From Streptococcus thalassemiae (GTDB taxonomy: Bacteria > Bacillota > Bacilli > Lactobacillales > Streptococcaceae), in contig NZ_CAHJXN010000001.1 of assembly GCF_903645285.1 (NCBI RefSeq), forward strand, positions 102,001 through 166,000: a DNA stretch of 64,000 bases, read 5' to 3'. Of the stretch, positions 9,832 through 17,648 are shown piece by piece. How positions within the stretch are numbered: the first letter of the stretch is position 1; each line of letters opens with the position of its first letter. The position numbers were made by a program, and so were the translations under genes. The notes under the pieces were generated by a model. The model searched no databases and was not told the origin of the DNA. It saw only the letters and a program-made list of their open reading frames with translations.

Positions 9832-10461
9832 TCAGTGTCTAGCAGCAACTTGCTTTATTATTTCCTCATCAGTTCTTTCATCTTCTAATTTATCAGAAAA
9901 GAAGAAACTAAGATTTTTATCCTCTTTATATTTTTCATACAAACTTCTTCTTAGAGTATACGCCTTATTACTATTCGCCTTTGATCTGGTATTCTTTTTT
10001 CCATCAATCTCTCCATTTCTTCTTACATCATAACAGTATATTGCATTAGGATTGTTTCCCTCACATCTTGAACCTTGGAGCTGTTTAATTAAACCTTGCT
10101 TTTCCTCATACTTTTTATCTGGTATAAATTTTGAAAAAATTTCAGAGAAATCTACAAATAAATTTCTATTTGCACTACCTCTATTTATATTAAAAAAATT
10201 CGCAAATTCATCTAAAGAATTGAAGTAAACCTCGTAAAAATTCGCATACGCCTGTATAGATTCATTAATATTATTAGCCCTAATGAATTCTAATTTTACC
10301 TTAGCATATTCAGATGGCTTTCTTTCTGTATCACTATATAACTTTAATATTACAACATAATCCTCATTTTTGTAATTGAATGAAAAGCTATCAATAATCC
10401 ATTCTTTTTCCTCCATACTACTTAACAACTTAGGTAGATTTTTAAATCTAATTTCAGCCAT
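9832..10461 (-). CDS. DUF6037-like protein downstream of the R-M locus
   Basis: A 209-residue soluble protein beginning MAEIRFKNLPKLLSSMEEK, with AGGTG about 7 nt before the ATG. I see an N-terminal alpha/beta segment (WIIDSFSFNYKNEDYVVILKL), a middle EFANFFNINRG region, and a basic tail with IYCYDVRRNGEIDGKKNTR near residues 144-162 that contains the conserved-looking YCYxVRRN motif. It resembles what I recall of DUF6037; function is unknown. There is no signal peptide or membrane segment. It lies 394 nt beyond the methyltransferase, separated by a strong hairpin terminator, so it has its own transcript. Its AT-rich sequence resembles the R-M genes, which suggests common acquisition. Confidence 0.7.
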   Translation of the reverse strand: MAEIRFKNLPKLLSSMEEKEWIIDSFSFNYKNEDYVVILKLYSDTERKPSEYAKVKLEFIRANNINESIQAYANFYEVYFNSLDEFANFFNINRGSANRNLFVDFSEIFSKFIPDKKYEEKQGLIKQLQGSRCEGNNPNAIYCYDVRRNGEIDGKKNTRSKANSNKAYTLRRSLYEKYKEDKNLSFFFSDKLEDERTDEEIIKQVAARH

Positions 10462-10482
10462 ATAATCACCTCATATTATTTT

Positions 10483-10620
10483 TTATATTCTTTCCATCTT
10501 TATTCTATTATCTACTGCTTCCTGTACATCTTTTTGGTATAGCCAGTACAATGCATTATCGCGACAAATAGGAATGTATATAACTAAATGTTCCAAATAC
10601 CTTCTTGACCTTAGGTCACT
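10483..10620 (-). pseudogene. Short open frame (45 codons), probable gene tail remnant
   Basis: Between the R-M terminator and the DUF6037-like gene a minus-strand frame reads, in part, RRYLEHLVIYIPICRDNALY then WLYQKDVQEAVDNRIKMERI, ending in TAA 22 nt before the next ATG. It looks like real protein sequence, but there is no ATG near its start and stops lie just upstream. A TTG at its ninth codon with AAGAAGG ahead could be a weak start. I do not recognise the family. It is most simply the C-terminal scrap of a deleted gene. Confidence 0.35.
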
Positions 10621-10721
10621 CTAAATTTATCAAACTTCTTTCTGCTTAATCTTATTATACCATATTCACTACACTTCATAAATCACAATAGAGTCTGCGA
10701 CAAAAGTCTACCCTTAAATAT

Positions 10722-10777
10722 AAAAAGCGAACAAAACGAGTTATCTGACACTCAGAATTCTGTTTTGTTCGCTTTTT
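10722..10777. terminator. Bidirectional hairpin terminator after the R-M operon
   Basis: A perfect 16-bp inverted repeat, AAAAAGCGAACAAAAC (10722-10737) and GTTTTGTTCGCTTTTT (10762-10777), with a 24-nt loop and T-runs on both strands. It lies 78 nt past the methyltransferase stop. Confidence 0.85.
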
Positions 10778-10854
10778 TCTAATCTATCGATTTTAAAAAT
10801 TTATAATAAAGAATTACTAAAATCAAAATCTTTTTGTCCTAGCCTCTTATATAG

Positions 10855-12567
10855 TTAATATCCAACTATCATTTCTTTATCCAATCCAAATAACCTATAA
10901 ACTATCTTATCAATTTCTTCTTGATTATTTTTCCCCTTATAAATAATTTCATCAACCAAATTGGTTAATTCATTATTAGTTTTAGGATCAATTTTTGGGA
11001 ATGGTAATTCTGAAAGATTCCCTTTAAGAACTTTTAATTCTCCAAAAAGCTTTTCGTACAAAAATTGATATAAACTTGAGTTTAGAAAAGCTAATACTGT
11101 CTTAGTCGACATTCCGGGAATATTCGGTATCAAAATATTTGCACTATTTAAGAATAGACTAGAGGAGTCATCATACGCAAACATCAGTTTATTTGATACA
11201 AATTTATAAACTAGCTTTTCTTTAGCTCTGTATATTTCATCTTTAGCCACTTGCTGGAAAGAAGCTCTATCATAGTAGATATAATGTTTAGCTTCTCTGA
11301 GTTTAAATTTATCAATTTCCTTTCCAGTGTAAATTTTCTCTAGATTAGGACCATCAATAGACTTTAATTTTTCCTTATTGTTTCCTGTAACAATCCCCAA
11401 TGCCCATTGGCTACTTGATAATGAGTATACTGATTTCATTAAAACTTTTTCAATGATTTGCTCTTCCTGTGGTTTCAATAATGAAAACACCTTATTCTCT
11501 GTATGTCCAAAAGCAGTGTATCCAACATAAAATTCTTCATTTTTATTACGAACTTTTATTTTATTAGTCTTAACACCCTTAGTAAATTTCATACTAATAA
11601 AATTAGTTACAACTCCCGTAAACGAAGAACTATATTGATGTATTTCATTTAAATCCTGATTTGATATTATAAACTCACGAATCACTTTGTGCGATTTAAC
11701 ATTGAGAATAGACTCTGGAAACAGAAAATTGGTTTTTCCTCCTTTTTTCAATAGATTGTATGATTTTACAAAAAAATGTACAAAAGATTCTTTTGAATCA
11801 ATCAAATTAGAAACTATTTTTTTCTTACTACCCCAAGGAGGATTTGTTGCAATAAAATCAAATCTGTCATTTGAGCTAAAGAATTCATCATCTTGTAAAA
11901 AATCTCCACATAGAATATTTGGTACAAAGTCGACATCTTTATAAGAAAGGACTAAGTTCACTTTTGCAATAAAGGCTGCAATTGGATCCTTTTCAATACC
12001 AAATAAATTTGAAGGATTATTTGTGCGTACGCCCATCAAAAATGCACCACTCCCACAGCAAGGGTCTAGAAAATTTGTTCCCTCTGTTAAATCAAATTCG
12101 TACAACATATCATTTACAATTTGTCTTGGTGTATAATAAGAACCATTCTTATTTTTATCTCCCTCAGTTAATAAACTTTGGTATAATGCTCCAAGAAAAT
12201 CATCTGTACGATTGAATCGAGGAATTATCTCGCTAATCGGCATTAAGTCAATATTATTTTCTCTTTGAAAATCCAATAATATCTCTTGAACTGAGGGCCT
12301 CTCATATATCCCCTCTATTTGTAGCAGACTCACCGCAATATTGTAGATAACCTCAGTTACAGTACCTGTATAGGTTTCACTTATTTTTTCAATAAGGTTA
12401 ATCTTATCAGTATCTTGTAGGTACTCAACTGGTATTATTTTTTTTAATGACTTTTGCTTATTAGCACGACTCTTTAATTTACCATCTGTATTTACTGATA
12501 GTCTATCCCAATTTCGCCGTGTCGCATCTGAAATTATATTTTCCATTTTCCTCCTTTCAATTGTCAT
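10855..12567 (-). CDS. Type II DNA N6-adenine methyltransferase (gamma class)
   Basis: A 570-residue modification enzyme, expected to methylate adenine in the recognition site of the adjacent nucleases. Motif order defines the gamma class: motif X (YYTPRQI, ~144-150), motif I for AdoMet (DPCCGSGAF, 168-176), motif II (GIEKDP), then catalytic motif IV NPPWG (242-246). A C-terminal TaqI-like target-recognition region includes LVYKFVSNKL and ends with LNSSLYQFLY. GAGGT lies 6 nt before the chosen ATG. An alternative ATG seven codons in (MENIIS) has GGAGG but only 3 nt spacing. It follows the two putative endonuclease genes, 35 nt after the second. The recognition sequence cannot be read from the protein. 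Confidence 0.88.
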   Translation of the reverse strand: MTIERRKMENIISDATRRNWDRLSVNTDGKLKSRANKQKSLKKIIPVEYLQDTDKINLIEKISETYTGTVTEVIYNIAVSLLQIEGIYERPSVQEILLDFQRENNIDLMPISEIIPRFNRTDDFLGALYQSLLTEGDKNKNGSYYTPRQIVNDMLYEFDLTEGTNFLDPCCGSGAFLMGVRTNNPSNLFGIEKDPIAAFIAKVNLVLSYKDVDFVPNILCGDFLQDDEFFSSNDRFDFIATNPPWGSKKKIVSNLIDSKESFVHFFVKSYNLLKKGGKTNFLFPESILNVKSHKVIREFIISNQDLNEIHQYSSSFTGVVTNFISMKFTKGVKTNKIKVRNKNEEFYVGYTAFGHTENKVFSLLKPQEEQIIEKVLMKSVYSLSSSQWALGIVTGNNKEKLKSIDGPNLEKIYTGKEIDKFKLREAKHYIYYDRASFQQVAKDEIYRAKEKLVYKFVSNKLMFAYDDSSSLFLNSANILIPNIPGMSTKTVLAFLNSSLYQFLYEKLFGELKVLKGNLSELPFPKIDPKTNNELTNLVDEIIYKGKNNQEEIDKIVYRLFGLDKEMIVGY

Positions 12568-12602
12568 TATATTACCTCAAGTTAATTTTATTATCAAGTA
12601 TT

Positions 12603-13154
12603 TTAGTTATTACCTAATACGATAAATAATTCATAAAGTTCTTCATAACTAACCCATCGATATAACTGATTATCAAGGTGATACTGGATTGTTTTATTAT
12701 TTAAATGAAACTGCCCCTCACCTTCATTACCACGGTGTTGCTTGTTGGAATAATTAGGCAGTGAAAATACATCCTGACTATCTACCTTAAAAATTGCAAT
12801 TCTATCTTGAAAGAATAATCCATAATAGAGAACATCAAATTCGGCAGTTTTTACTTGCTGAATATTACAATCAAATTTTGAAGCATAAATATCATTGCTA
12901 TCCATCATTCTGTGGTCAACAGTAGAATCGAGGATCTGTTGAATAACATTTTGTTCAGTAATCGTTGATTCATTTTTCTTCATCACAGTTGAAAACTTCA
13001 CTTCAATACGATTCATTTCAGAATCTGTTAAGTCATACGCTAAAGTTCCAGACATTTCCACACTGACGAGTGCTTTTATCATGTACTCTGCAACTGTTCC
13101 AAATCGTCTTGTACGTAAAGAAAAGATTCCCTCTTTGAATTCTTGAATATTCAT
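12603..13154 (-). CDS. Putative restriction endonuclease subunit R2 (short paralogue)
   Basis: A 183-residue protein paralogous to the N-terminal 200 residues of its upstream neighbour. Shared blocks: TRRFG near residue 15, IEVKFS (50-55), FDCNIQQVK (94-102), YYGLFFQDRI (110-119) and KQHRGNEGEGQFH (138-150). D41 and E51-V-K53 have PD-(D/E)XK spacing (D-x9-E-x-K), a nuclease metal site. It lacks the neighbour's C-terminal helical extension. Its ATG begins directly after the upstream stop with AGGAG 8 nt ahead, so expression is coupled. Context beside a gamma-class methyltransferase supports restriction. No activity is proven; it could be a partner subunit of a heteromeric enzyme. Confidence 0.7.
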   Translation of the reverse strand: MNIQEFKEGIFSLRTRRFGTVAEYMIKALVSVEMSGTLAYDLTDSEMNRIEVKFSTVMKKNESTITEQNVIQQILDSTVDHRMMDSNDIYASKFDCNIQQVKTAEFDVLYYGLFFQDRIAIFKVDSQDVFSLPNYSNKQHRGNEGEGQFHLNNKTIQYHLDNQLYRWVSYEELYELFIVLGNN

Positions 13155-14174
13155 TTATATTTCTCCTAACTTATTTAATTCACCTTTTAATGAGTTATAC
13201 AATCTCTCTATATCACTACTAGGATTTAATTGTTCGATTGTATTTTTTAATCTATCAAGTTCAGTAGATTTCACACCAATCCCACTTGATTTAGAATAAT
13301 ATTTGACAAATCTCAGTAGGATTTCTTTCTTTCTAGTTAATGATTGCTCTCTAAATTTAGTTAATTCAGCAAACAAATAATCTAGCTTGTATTCACCTAG
13401 CTCCTTATATTGATCATACTTGGCAGAAAAATCCCTAATTTTCTCTATATGACTATCGAATCTTTTTGTTAATTTACCTTTTGGGAAAAGAAACTTATGA
13501 ATAGAATTAGTATTGAAATCCTTACAGTTTATATCATCAATAAGAAATTCTTCTATTTCGTTGATTATCTTATTTTTAGTATTCTGAAATAAATCAAATA
13601 AGTCCTCGTATGAATACTCTTTATTAAAAAATTCATTATGAATTTCTATGTTTGATTGTTTTATGTGAAATTGCCCCTCACCATCGTTCCCACTGTGTTG
13701 TTTATCAGAACCTGAAAATTTAGGATCAGTAATTTTCTGTAGATATTTTACGTCTGAAATACTATAGATTTTTATTTTATCCTCAAAAAACAAACCATAG
13801 AATAGCGTATGAAAAAATTTAGGTTTCACTTGTTGAATATTACAATCAAAATTTTTTTCGTTGCTACTTTTTAGTATTCTGTCTATATTCGATTTTGAAT
13901 TCAAAATAACATCAAAAGCTGAAAGTTCACTAATTACTGGTTCTGATTCTAATACCCTAGAAAACTTGACCTCGATATTTCCGAACTCCTCGCTATATAA
14001 ATCAAAATTTTTTTTATTTTCACCTACTTTAGTTTTAGACGCATCAGAAGGTTTATCCTTAGAAAAAACGCAACCAAAAATTTGCTTTATCATTATCTCA
14101 GCAATAAAACCAAAACGTCTTGTATTGAGTGCGAAAATCCCATTTTTAAAATTTGTTAAATCAGATTGAGTCAT
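13155..14174 (-). CDS. Putative restriction endonuclease subunit R1 (long paralogue)
   Basis: A 339-residue protein, first gene of the R-M operon. Residues 1-200 are a putative PD-(D/E)XK nuclease with D58 and E68-V-K70 (D-x9-E-x-K, the same spacing as in R2), TRRFGFIAEIMIK (18-30), NFDCNIQQVK (108-117) and DKQHSGNDGEGQFH (157-170). Residues 200-339 are a helical extension absent from R2 and may serve DNA recognition or dimerisation. I placed the start at MTQSDL (ATG, 14174) because GGAG lies 6 nt upstream; a TTG 12 nt earlier would overlap that site. An extended -10 promoter precedes it. Restriction function is inferred from motif and context. Confidence 0.72.
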   Translation of the reverse strand: MTQSDLTNFKNGIFALNTRRFGFIAEIMIKQIFGCVFSKDKPSDASKTKVGENKKNFDLYSEEFGNIEVKFSRVLESEPVISELSAFDVILNSKSNIDRILKSSNEKNFDCNIQQVKPKFFHTLFYGLFFEDKIKIYSISDVKYLQKITDPKFSGSDKQHSGNDGEGQFHIKQSNIEIHNEFFNKEYSYEDLFDLFQNTKNKIINEIEEFLIDDINCKDFNTNSIHKFLFPKGKLTKRFDSHIEKIRDFSAKYDQYKELGEYKLDYLFAELTKFREQSLTRKKEILLRFVKYYSKSSGIGVKSTELDRLKNTIEQLNPSSDIERLYNSLKGELNKLGEI

Positions 14175-14201
14175 TTTTAGCTCCAAAATTTTTCTAAGAT
14201 A

Positions 14202-14207
14202 ATTATA
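14202..14207 (-). promoter_or_regulatory. Extended -10 promoter of the R-M operon
   Basis: Minus strand TGATATAAT (TATAAT at 14207-14202) lies 28 nt upstream of the R1 start. No convincing -35. No controller (C) protein gene is visible next to it. Confidence 0.55.
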
Positions 14208-14236
14208 TCATATTTCGAGACTCTAAAATAGTGGAG

Positions 14237-14475
14237 TGCTTTCATTCCCTCATCCCCCTTATCTATGGAAACAGCTCCGTCCCCCAAGGGTTTTTGGAAA
14301 TAAATTACCTCTTATCAAGCAATCACATCAAGAAGTACAATTGAGGATCTTACTCAAATACTTCCCCACTAAACAAGAAAAGGCCTTACCTACAAGGCTT
14401 TTCATAATTCCTTTCGTTACAAGGTTTCTAGGCTTTTACCAGCAAAGCTACAACCTCCACATGTGCTGAGAGCTT
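14237..14475 (+). repeat. Imperfect long direct repeat, copy A
   Basis: This block resembles 19615-19862 in the same orientation. Shared stretches include CTTATCTATGG, AACTCCGT/AGCTCCGT, TGGAAATA, ATCACATCAAGA and a terminator-like hairpin (AAAAGGCCTT / AAGGCTTTT here). By eye the identity is around 70-75% with small gaps. No coding frame is evident. Copy B sits at the 3' end of rlmCD, so A may be a second copy of that flank left by insertion or recombination. Confidence 0.65.
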
Positions 14476-14518
14476 TCTTCTATACTAATAGACGAAAGGG
14501 TGTGAAAATGATTTTTAA

Positions 14519-14949
14519 ATGATACTGTGGAACGGAACAGTAGCCCTAGTATTGACTACTGTCGTTTCTATTCATATTGGCTATTCTAGGACTGAGATGA
14601 AAAAATCTATAAATGCTCAGAATAAAATTGAACCCGCAAATCTCCCCAAAACAATGGTGAGTCATGTACTTGTATTATTCCGAAAAAATACACCTCTGGT
14701 GCAGTGAGACAAATTGGTGTATCTTATAGTGGCTTCGTAGATGAAAGCTATACTCTACTATCACTCTTTGATGATGTAGAACAAATTGAAAAAGATAATA
14801 GACTTCAGACAGCTATTGATGTTGTCAGAGAACAGTTTGGTTTTTTAGCCATACAAAAAGGAACCGTCCTAACTGAAGGTTCCAGAAATATTGAACGCAG
14901 TAAACTTATCGGTGGTCATTCCGCGGGTGGATTGGAGGGATTAAAATGA
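14519..14949 (+). pseudogene. Truncated, frameshifted umuC-like Y-family polymerase
   Basis: This is the C-terminal end of a Tn5252-type UmuC/MucB-like translesion polymerase. One frame reads VVSIHIGYSRTEMKKSINAQ up to LVLFRKN and then runs off into a stop. The family sequence continues in the next frame as KKYTSGAVRQIGVSYSGFVD and ends with SKLIGGHSAGGLEGLK. The break falls in a run of six A (14683-14688) where a seventh would restore the frame. The N-terminal polymerase domain is absent, so it is inactive twice over. In Tn1207.1 and Mega this umuC-operon relic follows mef and msr(D), as here. Confidence 0.82.
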
Positions 14950-15281
14950 AACAAGAAAAAAATACAGTACAATTTTCAGAAATCCGTAGCAAAGGATGTA
15001 ATGATATTGAAATGCTTGAAAGATTTTTACATGGAATCGTTGAAACAGCAACTTCAAAACTTCGTCAGAGAAAACTCAAAACAACTGAAATATCGATACG
15101 ACTAGTACATGCTAAATCTGAAAACCGATTACCATTGGAATTTACATTTAGCATTAAGCCAACAAGCTCATCTGTGATAATCTATACTGAGGTAATCAAT
15201 CGCTTTAAAGAATGTTACACAGGTGGGGGAATTCAAGGTTTTACGATTCAATTTGATAAAAATACCCTTGCCTCTGCATAG
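14946..15281 (+). CDS. Conserved Tn5252/Mega umuC-operon protein
   Basis: A 111-residue soluble protein whose ATG overlaps the stop of the umuC remnant (ATGA), with GGAGGGA about 6 nt ahead. It begins MKQEKNTVQFSEIRSKGCND and contains a lysine/arginine-rich helix and a beta-rich C-terminal half (LEFTFSIKPTSSSVIIYTEV). I recognise it as the gene that habitually lies between umuC and the YolD-like gene in Tn5252-type elements, but know no function. No membrane segment or catalytic motif is visible. It probably corresponds to one of the small ORFs of Mega. Confidence 0.7.
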   Translation: MKQEKNTVQFSEIRSKGCNDIEMLERFLHGIVETATSKLRQRKLKTTEISIRLVHAKSENRLPLEFTFSIKPTSSSVIIYTEVINRFKECYTGGGIQGFTIQFDKNTLASA

Positions 15282-15293
15282 AAAGGATTTGAT

Positions 15294-15662
15294 ATGATTG
15301 ACCGTTCATATTTACCATTTCAATCAGCAAGAGAGTACCAGGATACAAAGATGCAAAAATGGATGGGCTTTTTCCTATCTGAACATGCATCAGCACTCTC
15401 TGATGATACAAACAAAGTAACGTACATGTCTGACTTATCACTAGAGAAGAAATTATTACTCCTCAGTCAAGTATACGCCGGGCAGCTACGCACACGCATT
15501 CAAGTGATTGAAAAAAACAAGCGTGTTTCCTACACTGGAACAATACCAAGTCTGACCAAAGATTTCATTTTGATAAAAACTACAACAGGTCACATCAATT
15601 TGAAATTAAAAGACATTATTAGTATTGAACTTGTCGAGGAGGTGCTCTATGAATCAGCTTGA
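15294..15662 (+). CDS. YolD-like family protein
   Basis: A 122-residue protein of the YolD-like family, which in Firmicutes and Tn5252-type elements is encoded next to UmuC-type polymerases. The N-terminus IDRSYLPFQSAREYQDTKMQ and the C-terminal beta segment GHINLKLKDIISIELVEE fit the family. AAAGGA lies about 7 nt before the ATG, and the 3' end overlaps the next gene by 14 nt. It is probably an accessory factor of the SOS-polymerase operon that is no longer functional here. It is intact in sequence despite the broken umuC upstream. Confidence 0.78.
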   Translation: MIDRSYLPFQSAREYQDTKMQKWMGFFLSEHASALSDDTNKVTYMSDLSLEKKLLLLSQVYAGQLRTRIQVIEKNKRVSYTGTIPSLTKDFILIKTTTGHINLKLKDIISIELVEEVLYESA

Positions 15663-15948
15663 GTTTCAGCGTAATCACCTACAAATGGACTATTATAGCG
15701 AGAGCTACCAAGATTTTGAACGTGACTTCTACCGCTACTCTAACATGAATATTCCATTGACCTTCCTAACTGATGATATCCTAAAAACAATGGCGACTTC
15801 ACGTAAGAATTACTTTGTCCTCAATAAGGAAAAGTCCAGAGATAACCGCGATCACTTCTTCATATTTGAAGTAAGTACCGTAGATGAGAATCCGCTAATC
15901 TATCATTATACATATAAGAAAACTACAATATATTTAGCAGAAAAATAG
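15649..15948 (+). CDS. DUF5960-like protein, end of the umuC-type operon
   Basis: A 99-residue protein starting MNQLEFQRNHLQMDYYSESY. I chose this ATG (15649) because GAGGAGG lies 7 nt ahead; an in-frame ATG eight codons earlier lacks a good site. It has a short acidic/aromatic N-terminal helix and a KNYFVLNKEKSRDNRDHFFI segment. It resembles small proteins annotated DUF5960 that close Tn5252-type umuC operons. Function is unknown. A hairpin terminator follows immediately. Confidence 0.65.
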   Translation: MNQLEFQRNHLQMDYYSESYQDFERDFYRYSNMNIPLTFLTDDILKTMATSRKNYFVLNKEKSRDNRDHFFIFEVSTVDENPLIYHYTYKKTTIYLAEK

Positions 15949-15977
15949 GAGCAGTTCAATTGACTGTTCCTATTTTT
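15945..15977 (+). terminator. Terminator after the umuC-type operon
   Basis: AGGAGCAGT pairs with ACTGTTCCT around a short loop and is followed by TATTTTT. The hairpin overlaps the last codon of the DUF5960-like gene and faces the msr(D) stop. Confidence 0.75.
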
Positions 15978-16065
15978 AATATTCATAAAATCTAAAGTCT
16001 TTATACTCTTTAACAATGGAGTCGCCAACCAGAACAGACTATACTGACCAGCGACTACCTTAAAT

Positions 16066-17529
16066 TTAATGTTTCAGATTTATTTTCTTATCTCTAATTT
16101 CATAAACTACATCTGCTACATTTTCGAGTAATCGTTTATCGTGGGTGATAAACACGATAGTTCCGGTGTACTCCTTCATTAGTATTTCCAAAGCCTCTAA
16201 ACTTGGTATGTCAAGGAAGTTACTGGGTTCATCCATTATTAGGATGTTATATCTACCCATGAGCATTTTAGCAAGCAACAATTTTATAATTTCTCCACCG
16301 CTTAAAACAGATAAACTTTTTCCAATATCGTTCTGTTTGAACCCCATAGATGCTAGCACTGAACGAATTTCTGATATATTGTAGTCACAATCCTTCTGCA
16401 TAAACTCCATAACATTCTGATTACTGTTGTACTTGTAACCATTCTGTGCAAAGTAACCTATTTTTGCCTTAGGCGAAATAGAAATTCCTTCTTCATGGTT
16501 TAAGATCATTTGGATTAAAGTTGTTTTTCCGATTCCATTACCACCAGTTAACGCCACTTTTGCTCCTAACGGAATTTGAAAAGATGCATTTTCAAACAGA
16601 GCCTTATCCCCAAATACTTTATTAATTTCTGCACCGACTATAGGGTATGGATTATGGAGCTCCAATGCTTTACTTTGCCTGAAACGAATTCTGCGAATGC
16701 CTTCCGGAGCTTCTACTTTTCCTAAGGCCGCAATCCTGTGCTCTAGGGTTTTAGCAGCATTATACATCTTTTTTTCCTTACTTCCTATTGATTTTTGATG
16801 AGCTAAACGCCCTCCGTCTTCAGTACTTTTTTTCTTTGAAGAACCTTTTGCCTTCTGTTCTATTTTACGAGCCTGTTTTCGCTTTTTCTCCGCAGCCCTT
16901 TCCAATCGGGCACGTTCCGCAATAAATTGTTCGTATTCTGCAGCTTGGCTCTTACGTTCTTCCTCTTTCTGACGAAGATAATCAGAATAGTTTCCCCAAT
17001 ACTCAGTGATTTTGCCATCTTTCAGTTCCCATATTTTATCTACTATTTCATCAAGAAAATAGCGGTCATGGCTAATAACTAACAGTGCACCTGTAAAATA
17101 TTTTAGCTGTCCTATTAGAAAATCAATTCCTTCACGGTCTAAATGGCTCGTAGGTTCATCCGCTAAAATACCATGAACCTGTGCCGATAAGGCCTGTGCT
17201 ATTTTAAGCCTTGTTTCTTCACCACCGCTCATAGTCTGTATATTTAATTGCTCAACACCTAGCTTGCCTACAAGTGCAAAATCTTTTTCCTCCTGCAGAG
17301 TTACTTCGTCCAACTGGGGAATATAGGCAAGTTCACCCAGACGATTCATTTTACATCCTGGGGGAGTTAATTCTCCTAAAAGTACCCTGAGTAAAGTGCT
17401 TTTTCCAGCACCATTTGCTCCTACTAAACCAATACGGTCATAATCATATACTTCTAATTCATTTATATCTAAAACATCGCGTCCTTTGAATTCCACACGA
17501 ATGTCTTTTGCTTTTAATATTAATTCCAT
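16066..17529 (-). CDS. msrD: ABC-F ribosomal protection protein Msr(D) (Mel)
   Basis: A 487-residue ABC-F ATPase that displaces macrolides from the ribosome; no membrane domain. Two ATPase domains: the first with [23 protein letters not shown] and DEPTSHLD; the second with [23 protein letters not shown] and DEPSNFLD, joined by a long basic linker (residues ~190-250, rich in K/R/E). The sequence agrees closely with Msr(D) as I know it, including length. AGGAGG precedes the ATG. It lies 119 nt downstream of mef, the spacing known for mefE-mel in Mega, and is cotranscribed with it. It gives macrolide resistance together with Mef. Confidence 0.96.
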   Translation of the reverse strand: MELILKAKDIRVEFKGRDVLDINELEVYDYDRIGLVGANGAGKSTLLRVLLGELTPPGCKMNRLGELAYIPQLDEVTLQEEKDFALVGKLGVEQLNIQTMSGGEETRLKIAQALSAQVHGILADEPTSHLDREGIDFLIGQLKYFTGALLVISHDRYFLDEIVDKIWELKDGKITEYWGNYSDYLRQKEEERKSQAAEYEQFIAERARLERAAEKKRKQARKIEQKAKGSSKKKSTEDGGRLAHQKSIGSKEKKMYNAAKTLEHRIAALGKVEAPEGIRRIRFRQSKALELHNPYPIVGAEINKVFGDKALFENASFQIPLGAKVALTGGNGIGKTTLIQMILNHEEGISISPKAKIGYFAQNGYKYNSNQNVMEFMQKDCDYNISEIRSVLASMGFKQNDIGKSLSVLSGGEIIKLLLAKMLMGRYNILIMDEPSNFLDIPSLEALEILMKEYTGTIVFITHDKRLLENVADVVYEIRDKKINLKH

Positions 17530-17648
17530 AACATTTCCTCCTGTCTATAATCGCATGCTTTCATTTGCTTGTATGCAGGGAAAACCCTGCGATTTTAGCA
17601 GGAAGAGTTACATGAAAATAAGATACATAAATATTCCTCCAATATTGT

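Noticed and set aside
10461..10855. Search for a controller (C) protein gene or a second methyltransferase near the R-M locus
   Set aside because: Only a 45-codon remnant and a terminator are present; nothing resembles a helix-turn-helix controller.
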